Shown: one piece after another, positions 1 to 8,550 of the stretch
How the letters are laid out: every line of letters begins with the position of its first letter
Position numbering within the stretch: position 1 is the first letter of the stretch
NCBI GenBank assembly: GCA_030728235.1
Contig: JANRAA010000297.1
Span: 3,475-13,944, forward strand
DNA: 10,470 bases
Direction: 5' to 3'
Origin: Flavobacteriales bacterium
Lineage (GTDB): Bacteria; Bacteroidota; Bacteroidia; Flavobacteriales_D; Sanyastnellaceae
Program-made: the position numbers and the translations under genes
Notes under the pieces: generated by a model
Database searches by the model: none
The model's input: only the letters and a program-made list of their open reading frames with translations
What the model was told of the DNA's origin: nothing

Positions 1-195
1 ATATTGAAGTCTGCTGGTGCTGCGAAACTTGCAGTTGTTAAACTTGTTAAGGAGTTGTCTGGTCTTGGTCTGAAAGAGGCTAAGGATATCGTTGACGCTG
101 CTCCAGCTCCTATCAAAGAAGGTGTGCCTAAAGACGAAGCTGAATCGTTGAAGTCACAACTGGAAGAAGCAGGAGCAGAAGTTGAGCTTAAGTAA
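1..195 (+). CDS. rplL: 50S ribosomal protein L7/L12, C-terminal part (5' end outside window)
   Basis: L7/L12 forms the flexible stalk of the large ribosomal subunit, where its C-terminal domain recruits and stimulates translation factors such as EF-Tu and EF-G. The reading frame is open from base 1 and ends at TAA 193-195, giving 64 visible residues. These cover most of the globular C-terminal domain, including the family signatures GLGLKEAKDIVDAAP and LKSQLEEAGAEVELK. The N-terminal dimerisation domain and the hinge lie outside the window. A start codon inside this fragment is not credible, because the sequence is continuous with the family's ILK-AGA-K core from the first codon. The gene is followed by an attenuator-like hairpin and then rpoB, as expected for the rplKAJL-rpoBC cluster. 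Confidence 0.96.
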   Translation: MLKSAGAAKLAVVKLVKELSGLGLKEAKDIVDAAPAPIKEGVPKDEAESLKSQLEEAGAEVELK

Positions 196-215
196 GCTTA
201 ACGACTTTTAGCTTT

Positions 216-268
216 AGGGTTTAGGCCGGGCCGCAGGTCCAGGCCTAAACCCTTTTACCCTTTCTTTT
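216..268 (+). terminator. Attenuator-like hairpin between rplL and rpoB
   Basis: A perfect 11-base inverted repeat (GGGTTTAGGCC at 217-227, GGCCTAAACCC at 242-252) can gain an A-T pair at 216/253. It can also extend inward by five pairs (228-232 with 236-240, one of them G-T, with A241 bulged), leaving a three-base loop. The result is a long GC-rich stem of about 17 pairs. It is followed by TTTTACCCTTTCTTTT, a T-rich but interrupted tail, which suggests partial rather than complete termination. In E. coli a partial terminator in the same intergenic position lowers rpoBC expression relative to the ribosomal protein genes. The same role here is inferred from position and structure. The stem could also be an RNase processing site. 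Confidence 0.75.
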
Positions 269-313
269 ACCTGCAAGCCTCATTTTTGTTGTACCCATTA
301 GTCTGTAAACCTC

Positions 314-3300
314 ATGGCCCTGGTTACTCAACATACTTCACCTAACCGCATCGACTTCTCGTCGAGCCGTCGTGAATTTGATTACCCTGATTTCCTAGAA
401 ATCCAACTACGTTCGTTCCAAGAGTTCTTCCAATTGGAAACCAATCCGGAAGATAGAATGAACGAGGGACTATTTAATGTGTTCGCAGAGAACTTTCCGA
501 TTACGGATACACGAAACCAATTCGTGCTCGAGTTCCTCGACTACTTTATCGACCCCCCTCGCTACACCATCTCTGAATGTATCGAACGTGGTTTAACATA
601 CAGTGTGCCCCTCAAGGCCAAACTGAAACTCTATTGTACAGATCCTGAACACGAGGATTTTGAAACAATCGTGCAAGACGTGTACTTGGGTACTATGCCG
701 TATATGACTCCTCGTGGTTCTTTTGTTATCAATGGAGCTGAAAGGGTTATCGTAAACCAATTGCACCGTTCACCGGGGGTGTTCTTCGGACAAAGCCGCC
801 ACGCGAACGGTACCAAATTGTACTCCGCTCGGATCATTCCGTTTAAGGGGTCGTGGATTGAATTTGCAACAGACATTAATAGTGTCATGTATGCATACAT
901 CGACCGTAAGAAAAAGTTACCAGTAACTACGCTACTTCGTGCGATAGGTTTCGAAAGTGATAAAGATATCCTCGAAATCTTTGACCTCGCTGAAGAAGTG
1001 AAAGTAAGCAAGGCCTCTATAAAGAGAGCACAAGGTCGCCGTTTGGCAGCTCGTGTTCTTAAAACTTGGATCGAAGATTTCGTTGATGAAGATACCGGAG
1101 AGGTAGTTTCTATCGAGCGCAATGAGGTGATCATCGACCGTGAAACGGTTCTCGATAAAGATCACCTGGATCAAATCTTAGATTCTGGTTCTAAAAGCAT
1201 TATCCTTCACAAGGAAGATGTGAACCAAAGTGATTACACTATCATATACAATACACTCCAAAAAGATGCTTCTAACTCTGAAAAGGAAGCTGTGGAGTAT
1301 ATCTACCGTCAGTTGCGTAACGCTGAGCCACCAGATATGGAAACGGCGCGTGGTGTTATCGACAAGTTGTTCTTCTCTGAACAACGTTATGACTTGGGTG
1401 AAGTAGGTCGATTCAGAATTAACCGCAAGCTCGGTCTTGACATTACTTCTGATCAACGCACACTCACGCGTGAAGATATCATTCGGATCATCAAATACTT
1501 GATTGACCTTGTCAACTCAAATGCTGATGTGGATGATATTGACCACTTGTCTAACCGTCGTGTTCGTACGGTAGGTGAGCAGTTGTACAGCCAATTTGGT
1601 GTCGGTTTGGCGCGTATGGCCCGCACAATTCGCGAGCGTATGAACGTTCGTGATAACGAGGTCTTTACTCCAACTGACCTTATCAACGCAAAAACATTGT
1701 CATCTGTGATCAACTCGTTCTTCGGAACAAACCAGTTGTCACAGTTTATGGACCAAACTAACCCGCTTTCGGAGGTTACGCACAAGCGTCGTATCTCCGC
1801 ACTCGGGCCTGGCGGTTTGTCACGTGAACGCGCCGGATTTGAGGTTCGTGACGTTCACTACACTCACTACGGACGTTTGTGTACCATCGAAACACCTGAA
1901 GGGCCGAACATCGGATTGATCAGTTCTTTGTGCGTATTCGCGAAGGTGAACCGCTTAGGTTTCATCGAAACACCATACCGTCGTGTTGATGATGGTGTTG
2001 CGAAATATGGCAGTGAAGCAATCACTTACCTTTCAGCTGAAGAAGAAGACACTATGATCATCGCCCAAGCAAACGCGAAGGTGAACGATAAGGGTGAATT
2101 CACAACAGCTACCGTTAAAGCACGTTTGGAAGGTGACTTCCCAGTGGTTGCTCCAAACGAGGTGAAATTGATGGACATCGCACCTAACCAGATTGCATCG
2201 ATTGCAGCATCGTTGATTCCTTTCTTGGAGCACGATGATGCGAACCGTGCTTTGATGGGTTCTAACATGATGCGTCAAGCTGTTCCTCTTATGCGTCCGG
2301 AATCTCCGATCGTAGGAACAGGTCTTGAAGCCCGTGTTGCTGAAGATTCTCGTGTTCTTGCAACAGCTGAAGATGAAGGGGTTGTAGAATATGTTGACTC
2401 TCGCGAAATACGTATCAAATACAAAATGACGGAAGAAGATCTTCTTGTGTCGTTTGATGATGATATTAAATCATACCCAATAACCAAGTTTGCTAAAACC
2501 AACCAAGGTACCTGTATCAACCTTCGTCCTCTTGTTACTGTAGGTCAGAAGGTGAAGAAAGGTGATGTCCTTGTTGAAGGTTATGGAACCCAACTTGGAG
2601 AATTGGCACTCGGTCGTAACCTGCAAGTAGCGTTCATGCCTTGGAAAGGATACAACTTCGAGGATGCGATCGTAATCTCTGAAAAAGTTGTCCGTGAAGA
2701 TATCTTCACCTCAATCCACATCGATGAGTACGTGCTTGAAGTACGTGACACAAAACGCGGTGTAGAAGAGTTGACAGCCGATATTCCTAACGTTAGCGAA
2801 GAAGCAACGCGTGATCTTGATGAGAACGGTTTGATTCGTATCGGAGCGGAAGTGAAAGAAGGCGATATCCTGATCGGGAAAATCACTCCGAAAGGGGAGA
2901 CAGATCCTTCACCAGAAGAGAAACTTCTTCGCGCAATCTTCGGCGACAAAGCTGGAGATGTGAAGGATGCTTCATTGAAAGTTCCACCTTCAAGCAGAGG
3001 TGTGGTTATCGACAAGAAGTTGTTCTCTCGTGCGATCAAAGACAGAAAATCGAAAGCAGCTGATAAAGCAGTTATCGATGCAGTGGATAAAGAGTTCGAA
3101 CGTGAAGGTGGTGAATTGAAAAAGATTCTCATCGATAAGTTAATGCAACTTTTGAATGGTAAAACTTCTGCCGGAGTATTCAACTACTACAAGGAAGAGC
3201 AGATCAAGAAAGGTGTGAAGTTCTCTGCAAAGGCACTTCAGACGCTTGATTACTCAATTGTAAACGCTGAAAACTGGACGAAAGAAGAAGATGTTAACGG

Positions 3301-4135
3301 ACTTGTGAAGCGTTTGATTCACAACTATAACTTGAAGAACAATGATATTCTTGGTGCTCACAAGCGCAAGAAGTTCCAGGTTACTGTAGGGGATGAGCTA
3401 CCAGCAGGTATCGTGAAATTGGCGAAGGTATACATCGCTCAAAAACGTAAACTACGTGTGGGTGATAAGATGGCGGGACGTCACGGTAACAAAGGTATTG
3501 TTGCACGTATCGTTCGTCACGAAGACATGCCATTCCTTGCCGATGGAACACCTGTTGACATCGTACTAAATCCACTAGGGGTACCATCTCGTATGAACCT
3601 CGGTCAGATTTATGAAACAGTTCTTGGATGGGCTGGATTGAAGTTGGGTATGAAGTTCTCAACCCCAATCTTCGACGGTGCATCTCTTGCTGATATCAAC
3701 AGTTATACACAACAGGCTAACTTGCCAGAATACGGAGTAACTTACTTGTATGATGGTGGTACCGGAGTTCGCTTCGACCAGCCTGCAACCGTTGGAGTAA
3801 TCTACATGCTTAAACTCAGCCACATGGTTGATGATAAGATGCACGCACGTTCTATCGGTCCATACTCACTCATCACTCAACAGCCGTTGGGTGGTAAGGC
3901 ACAGTTTGGTGGACAACGTTTTGGAGAGATGGAGGTTTGGGCACTCGAAGCATTCGGTGCAGCAAACATCCTTCAAGAAATCCTTACCGTTAAGTCGGAT
4001 GATGTTATAGGTCGTGCTAAAGCCTACGAGTCTATCGTTAAAGGCGAAACAATGCCGATGCCGGGTATTCCGGAGTCATTCAACGTATTGTTACACGAAC
4101 TCCGCGGACTCGGTTTGACTGTGTCCCTAGATTAA
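314..4135 (+). CDS. rpoB: DNA-directed RNA polymerase subunit beta
   Basis: The beta subunit forms one pincer of the RNA polymerase clamp and half of the catalytic cleft, and carries the rifampicin pocket. The gene is complete at 1273 residues. Order of landmarks: N-terminal protrusion and lobe with NGAERVIVNQLHRSPGVFF; rifampicin cluster I from about N473, with Q477, D480, H490, R493 and S495 matching E. coli Q513, D516, H526, R529 and S531 (all rifampicin-sensitive type); cluster II ETPEGPNIGLI; E783-D784 in NFEDA near the active site; flap region around 855-905; GDKMAGRHGNKG with K1052 and K1060, matching E. coli K1065 and K1073; and the C-terminal clamp segment GGQRFGEMEVWALEA. About 120 residues lie between VPPSSRG (891-896) and DELPAG (from 1027), where E. 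coli also has an insertion. T524 replaces the usual proline just before IETPEGP. The ATG at 314 fits the family's N-terminus; no Shine-Dalgarno is seen, as is usual in Bacteroidota. It is probably cotranscribed with rplL and rpoC. Confidence 0.99.
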   Translation: MALVTQHTSPNRIDFSSSRREFDYPDFLEIQLRSFQEFFQLETNPEDRMNEGLFNVFAENFPITDTRNQFVLEFLDYFIDPPRYTISECIERGLTYSVPLKAKLKLYCTDPEHEDFETIVQDVYLGTMPYMTPRGSFVINGAERVIVNQLHRSPGVFFGQSRHANGTKLYSARIIPFKGSWIEFATDINSVMYAYIDRKKKLPVTTLLRAIGFESDKDILEIFDLAEEVKVSKASIKRAQGRRLAARVLKTWIEDFVDEDTGEVVSIERNEVIIDRETVLDKDHLDQILDSGSKSIILHKEDVNQSDYTIIYNTLQKDASNSEKEAVEYIYRQLRNAEPPDMETARGVIDKLFFSEQRYDLGEVGRFRINRKLGLDITSDQRTLTREDIIRIIKYLIDLVNSNADVDDIDHLSNRRVRTVGEQLYSQFGVGLARMARTIRERMNVRDNEVFTPTDLINAKTLSSVINSFFGTNQLSQFMDQTNPLSEVTHKRRISALGPGGLSRERAGFEVRDVHYTHYGRLCTIETPEGPNIGLISSLCVFAKVNRLGFIETPYRRVDDGVAKYGSEAITYLSAEEEDTMIIAQANAKVNDKGEFTTATVKARLEGDFPVVAPNEVKLMDIAPNQIASIAASLIPFLEHDDANRALMGSNMMRQAVPLMRPESPIVGTGLEARVAEDSRVLATAEDEGVVEYVDSREIRIKYKMTEEDLLVSFDDDIKSYPITKFAKTNQGTCINLRPLVTVGQKVKKGDVLVEGYGTQLGELALGRNLQVAFMPWKGYNFEDAIVISEKVVREDIFTSIHIDEYVLEVRDTKRGVEELTADIPNVSEEATRDLDENGLIRIGAEVKEGDILIGKITPKGETDPSPEEKLLRAIFGDKAGDVKDASLKVPPSSRGVVIDKKLFSRAIKDRKSKAADKAVIDAVDKEFEREGGELKKILIDKLMQLLNGKTSAGVFNYYKEEQIKKGVKFSAKALQTLDYSIVNAENWTKEEDVNGLVKRLIHNYNLKNNDILGAHKRKKFQVTVGDELPAGIVKLAKVYIAQKRKLRVGDKMAGRHGNKGIVARIVRHEDMPFLADGTPVDIVLNPLGVPSRMNLGQIYETVLGWAGLKLGMKFSTPIFDGASLADINSYTQQANLPEYGVTYLYDGGTGVRFDQPATVGVIYMLKLSHMVDDKMHARSIGPYSLITQQPLGGKAQFGGQRFGEMEVWALEAFGAANILQEILTVKSDDVIGRAKAYESIVKGETMPMPGIPESFNVLLHELRGLGLTVSLD

Positions 4136-4176
4136 TGGTCTTTGACCTTTGTATGAACGGTTGATTAGATTCGATT

Positions 4177-7100
4177 ATGACCCAGAAACGCATAAGTAAA
4201 CTTAAGAGTGATTTCACCACGATAACGATATCACTCGCTTCTCCGGAAGAAATACTCGAAAACTCATACGGTGAGGTTTTGAAGCCGGAGACCATCAACT
4301 ACCGGACGTATAAGCCGGAGCGTGATGGACTATTTTGTGAACGGATTTTTGGTCCGGTTAAAGATTATGAATGCCACTGTGGAAAGTACAAGCGTATCCG
4401 ATACAAAGGAATCGTTTGTGACCGATGCGGGGTTGAAGTAACTGAAAAGAAGGTGCGTCGTGAGCGCATGGGACACATCCAATTGGTTGTACCTGTAGCG
4501 CACATTTGGTACTTTAAGTCGTTGCCAAACAAAATTGGTTACCTACTCGGTATTCCTACTAAGAAGCTTGACCAAATCATCTATTACGAGCGTTACGTGG
4601 TTATCCAACCGGGTATCGCAAACAATAAAGATGGTTCTGTTCTAGCTGAATTGGATTTCTTGACTGAAGAAGAGTACTTGGACATCCTTGATACCCTTCC
4701 GAAAGAGAACCAGTATTTGGACGATAAAGACCCGAATAAGTTCATCGCGAAAATGGGAGCAGATGCTTTGCACGATTTGTTGCAACGTCTTGATTTAGAC
4801 TCATTGTCGTTTGACCTGCGTCACAAAGCAGATACGGAAGGTTCTCAACAACGTAAGAATGAAGCGCTAAAGCGTTTGCAAGTTGTTGAAGCACTTCGTG
4901 ATGCAAACTCACGTATTCAAAATAAGCCGGAATGGATGATCATTAAGGTCGTTCCGGTTATTCCACCTGAACTACGTCCACTCGTTCCTTTGGATGGTGG
5001 TCGTTTCGCAACTTCTGATTTGAATGATCTTTATCGTCGTGTTATCATTCGCAACAACCGTTTGAAGCGCTTGATAGAGATCAAAGCTCCTGAAGTAATC
5101 TTGCGTAACGAAAAACGTATGTTGCAGGAAGCGGTTGACTCTTTGTTCGACAACTCTCGGAAATCGAGCGCGGTTAAAACGGAGTCGAACCGTCCGCTGA
5201 AATCACTTTCTGATAGCTTGAAAGGTAAACAAGGTCGTTTCCGTCAAAACCTTCTCGGTAAACGTGTTGATTATTCTGCACGTTCGGTAATCGTCGTTGG
5301 ACCTGAATTGAAGCTGCACGAATGTGGTTTGCCTAAAAACATGGCTGCCGAACTTTACAAGCCGTTCATCATCCGTAAGATGATTGAGCGTGGTATCGTA
5401 AAAACGGTGAAGTCTGCAAAGAAAATTGTAGACCGCAAAGAGCCTGTTGTTTGGGATATCCTAGAAAATGTATTGAAGTCGCACCCCGTGCTACTCAACC
5501 GAGCCCCAACTCTTCACCGTCTTGGTATCCAAGCGTTCCAGCCTAAACTAATCGAAGGAAAAGCTATTCAGCTTCACCCGTTGGTGTGTACGGCTTTCAA
5601 CGCCGACTTTGATGGTGACCAGATGGCGGTTCACTTGCCACTTGGCAATGCTGCAATTCTTGAAGCTCAACTTTTGATGTTGGCATCTCACAATATCTTG
5701 AACCCTGCGAACGGAGCACCTATCACGGTACCTTCTCAAGACATGGTATTGGGGCTTTACTACATCACAAAAGGTAAGCGCTCAACTGAAGAAGTGGTGA
5801 TGAAGGGTGAAGATAAAATCTTCTACTCACCTGAAGAGGTAACCATCGCTCACAATGAAGGGAAGTTGGATTTGCACAGTCATATCAAGGTGCGTTGGAC
5901 TAAAATCGACGGTACCACTGAAATGATCGACACTACCACAGGTCGTGTTTTGTTCAACCTTCGTGTTCCTAAAGAAGTTGGGTACTTGAACCAATTGCTG
6001 ACGAAGAAAGCTCTTCGTGATATCATTGGTTTGATCTTGAAAGAAACAGGTGTGCCACGTGCCGTTAAATTCTTGGATGATATCAAGGATTTGGGTTACT
6101 ATATGGCTTTCAAAGGTGGTTTGTCGTTCAACTTGAACGATGTAATCATCCCTGAAGAAAAAGTGAAACTTGTAGGTGAAGCTGGAGTGAAGGTTCAAGA
6201 AGTGATGGACAACTATAACATGGGTCTTATCACCAACAATGAACGTTACAACCAGATCATCGATATTTGGACGCATACAAACTCACGCTTGACGAATATC
6301 CTCATGGATCGTCTTGAAACTGACAAACAAGGATTCAACTCTATCTACATGATGTACCACAGTGGTGCTCGTGGATCGAAAGAGCAAATTCGTCAGCTTT
6401 CTGGTATGCGTGGTTTGATGGCGAAACCGCAGAAATCTACTGCTACCGGTGGTCAAGACATCATCGAAAACCCAATCCTTTCAAACTTTAAGGAAGGACT
6501 TTCGATTCTTGAGTACTTCATCTCTACTCACGGTGCACGTAAAGGTCTTGCAGATACTGCATTGAAAACAGCGGATGCTGGTTACCTTACACGTCGTCTT
6601 GTAGACGTAGCTCAAGACGTTATCATCACTGATAACGATTGTGGAACACTGCGTGGTTTGATGGCTACAGCGCTTAAGAAAAGCGACGAAATCGTTGAGT
6701 CTTTGCAAGATCGTATTCTCGGTCGTGTTAGTGTTCACGATATCTACCACCCTGAAACTGGTGAGTTGATCGTTGAAGCTGGTAAAGAAATTCGCGAAGA
6801 TGCTACTGATATGATTCAGGATGCAGGTATCGAAGAAGTTGAAATTCGCTCGGTACTTACGTGTGAATCTCCAATGGGAGTGTGTGCAAAATGTTACGGT
6901 AGAAGTCTTGCTTCTGGTAAAATGGTTCAACGTGGTGAAGCTGTTGGTGTAATTGCTGCACAGTCAATCGGTGAACCAGGAACTCAGCTTACACTTCGTA
7001 CGTTCCACGTGGGTGGTACCGCATCGATGATCTCTGATGAGAACGATATGCGCGCTAAACACTCTGGTCGCATCGAAATGGATGAGCTTCGCACTGTTGA

Positions 7101-8475
7101 CCGCACGTTGGCTGATGGTACGATGCAGGCAATCGTTGTTTCTCGTTCAACTGAATTGAAAATCGTTGATGAGAAAACAGGTATTGCACTTTCTACCAGC
7201 AACCTGCCTTACGGATCTTTGCTTCACATCACTGATGGTAAAAACATCAAAAAAGGAGATTTGATCTGTACGTGGGATCCTTACAACAACGTTATCGTTA
7301 ACGAATTGGAAGGTACAGTTGATTTTGATGCCGTAGAAGAAGGTATCACATTCCGCGTGGAACAGGATGAACAAACCGGTTTCCGTGAAATGGTTATCAT
7401 TGAAACAAAAGACAAGAAGAAGAACCCGTCTATCAATATCATAAAAGGGAAAGCTAAAGATGTCATCCGCACGTATTCAGTGCCAGTAGGGTCTCACATT
7501 TCTGTGAAGAATGGTGATCCTATTAAACCAGGTGATATCATCGCTAAAATCCCTCGTTTGACTGGTAAGTCTGGGGATATCACAGGAGGTCTTCCACGTG
7601 TAACAGAACTTTTCGAAGCACGTAACCCTTCTAACCCTGCTGTTGTTTCTGAAATCGATGGTATCGTGTCTTACGGAAAAGTGAAACGTGGTAACCGTGA
7701 AATTCAGGTTGAATCTCGTACAGGTGAGAAAACCCGCTACTTGGTGCCGCTTTCTAAACACATCTTGGTGCAAGAAAACGACTGGGTGAAAGCTGGTATG
7801 CCGCTTTCTGATGGTGCTATCACGCCTGCCGATATTCTCGCAATTCAAGGACCTACTTCGGTTCAAGAATACATCGTGAATGAAATTCAAGAGGTTTACC
7901 GCCTTCAAGGGGTGAAAATCAACGACAAGCACTTCGAGGTAATCGTTCGTCAAATGATGAAAAAGGTTGTTATCGAAGACCAAGGTGATACACGCTTCCT
8001 AGAGAAACAAAGCATTGAGAAGATCGACTTCATGGCAGAAAATGATCGTGTATACGGTATGATGGTGGTTACCAACGCCGGAGACTCTGAATCACTTCGC
8101 CCAGGTCAAATCATCAGCGCTCGTAAATTACGCGATGAAAACTCTCTTCTTCGCCGTCGCGATAAAGAACTTGTAGAAGCTCGTGAAGCTGTTCCAGCTA
8201 CATCACGCCCTCTTCTTCAAGGTATCACTCGTGCGTCGCTTCAAACGAAATCATTCATCTCTGCAGCTTCCTTCCAGGAAACTACAAAGGTGTTGAATGA
8301 AGCAGCCGTAAGCGGTAAAGTAGACTACCTATTGGGTCTGAAAGAAAACGTGATCGTAGGTCACTTGATCCCTGCAGGTACGGGTATGCGTGAATTCCAA
8401 AAAGTAATCGTAGGAGACAAAAGTGAATACGAAAGCTTAGTTGGTTCTAGCATGGCTGAAACTACTGAAGAGTAA
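4177..8475 (+). CDS. rpoC: DNA-directed RNA polymerase subunit beta'
   Basis: The beta' subunit supplies the catalytic magnesium site, bridge helix and trigger loop of RNA polymerase. The gene is complete at 1432 residues. Visible landmarks: N-terminal zinc ribbon C66, C68, C81, C84; sigma-binding coiled coil at about 281-328; GKQGRFRQNLLGKRVDYSAR from G350; catalytic NADFDGD with D477, D479 and D481 holding magnesium; bridge helix at about 777-812; second zinc site C822, C896, C903, C906; and trigger loop with TLRTFH, where H944 matches E. coli H936. Between about 950 and 1130 the trigger loop is interrupted by a sandwich-barrel-hybrid insertion at the position of E. coli SI3, before GGLPRVTELFEAR (1137-1149). 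The C-terminal SFQETTKVL motif starts near 1364. The ATG at 4177 gives the N-terminus expected for Bacteroidota (KLKSDF...SPEEILENS). It lies 41 bp after rpoB without a visible ribosome site. A bidirectional terminator follows. Confidence 0.99.
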   Translation: MTQKRISKLKSDFTTITISLASPEEILENSYGEVLKPETINYRTYKPERDGLFCERIFGPVKDYECHCGKYKRIRYKGIVCDRCGVEVTEKKVRRERMGHIQLVVPVAHIWYFKSLPNKIGYLLGIPTKKLDQIIYYERYVVIQPGIANNKDGSVLAELDFLTEEEYLDILDTLPKENQYLDDKDPNKFIAKMGADALHDLLQRLDLDSLSFDLRHKADTEGSQQRKNEALKRLQVVEALRDANSRIQNKPEWMIIKVVPVIPPELRPLVPLDGGRFATSDLNDLYRRVIIRNNRLKRLIEIKAPEVILRNEKRMLQEAVDSLFDNSRKSSAVKTESNRPLKSLSDSLKGKQGRFRQNLLGKRVDYSARSVIVVGPELKLHECGLPKNMAAELYKPFIIRKMIERGIVKTVKSAKKIVDRKEPVVWDILENVLKSHPVLLNRAPTLHRLGIQAFQPKLIEGKAIQLHPLVCTAFNADFDGDQMAVHLPLGNAAILEAQLLMLASHNILNPANGAPITVPSQDMVLGLYYITKGKRSTEEVVMKGEDKIFYSPEEVTIAHNEGKLDLHSHIKVRWTKIDGTTEMIDTTTGRVLFNLRVPKEVGYLNQLLTKKALRDIIGLILKETGVPRAVKFLDDIKDLGYYMAFKGGLSFNLNDVIIPEEKVKLVGEAGVKVQEVMDNYNMGLITNNERYNQIIDIWTHTNSRLTNILMDRLETDKQGFNSIYMMYHSGARGSKEQIRQLSGMRGLMAKPQKSTATGGQDIIENPILSNFKEGLSILEYFISTHGARKGLADTALKTADAGYLTRRLVDVAQDVIITDNDCGTLRGLMATALKKSDEIVESLQDRILGRVSVHDIYHPETGELIVEAGKEIREDATDMIQDAGIEEVEIRSVLTCESPMGVCAKCYGRSLASGKMVQRGEAVGVIAAQSIGEPGTQLTLRTFHVGGTASMISDENDMRAKHSGRIEMDELRTVDRTLADGTMQAIVVSRSTELKIVDEKTGIALSTSNLPYGSLLHITDGKNIKKGDLICTWDPYNNVIVNELEGTVDFDAVEEGITFRVEQDEQTGFREMVIIETKDKKKNPSINIIKGKAKDVIRTYSVPVGSHISVKNGDPIKPGDIIAKIPRLTGKSGDITGGLPRVTELFEARNPSNPAVVSEIDGIVSYGKVKRGNREIQVESRTGEKTRYLVPLSKHILVQENDWVKAGMPLSDGAITPADILAIQGPTSVQEYIVNEIQEVYRLQGVKINDKHFEVIVRQMMKKVVIEDQGDTRFLEKQSIEKIDFMAENDRVYGMMVVTNAGDSESLRPGQIISARKLRDENSLLRRRDKELVEAREAVPATSRPLLQGITRASLQTKSFISAASFQETTKVLNEAAVSGKVDYLLGLKENVIVGHLIPAGTGMREFQKVIVGDKSEYESLVGSSMAETTEE

Positions 8476-8494
8476 GCTCAAAATATCTGACAAT

Positions 8495-8528
8495 AAAAAA
8501 ACCATTCCCTCGGGAATGGTTTTTTTTT
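8495..8528 (+). terminator. Intrinsic terminator of rpoC, probably bidirectional
   Basis: ACCATTCCC (8501-8509) pairs perfectly with GGGAATGGT (8512-8520), with only TC between, so the real loop is probably CTCG closed by eight pairs. Eight T follow on the + strand (8521-8528). Six A precede it (8495-8500), which become a T-tract when read from the - strand. The hairpin lies 25 bp after the rpoC stop and 30 bp beyond the stop of the convergent - strand gene, so it can serve both transcripts. Confidence 0.93.
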
Positions 8529-8550
8529 ATCTCCTAAAACGATAAATGTC

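Noticed and set aside
281..288. CATTTTTG, one mismatch from TAnnTTTG, between the attenuator and rpoB: a possible secondary rpoBC promoter.
   Set aside because: No TTTG-like -33 element lies about 20 bases upstream, and the T-rich context makes chance matches likely. It is not strong enough to list as a feature.
950..1130. In rpoC residue numbering, the roughly 180-residue trigger-loop insertion, considered as a possible novel domain.
   Set aside because: An insertion of the same kind (SI3, sandwich-barrel hybrid) is known at this position in E. coli and is expected in Bacteroidota, so it is not new. The numbers given are residues, about bases 7024-7566.
2581..3183. A 200-codon open frame antisense to rpoB, and similar long frames antisense to rpoC.
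   Set aside because: These are shadows produced by the biased codon use of highly expressed rpoB/rpoC. Their products are serine- and threonine-rich and low in complexity, with no start signals.
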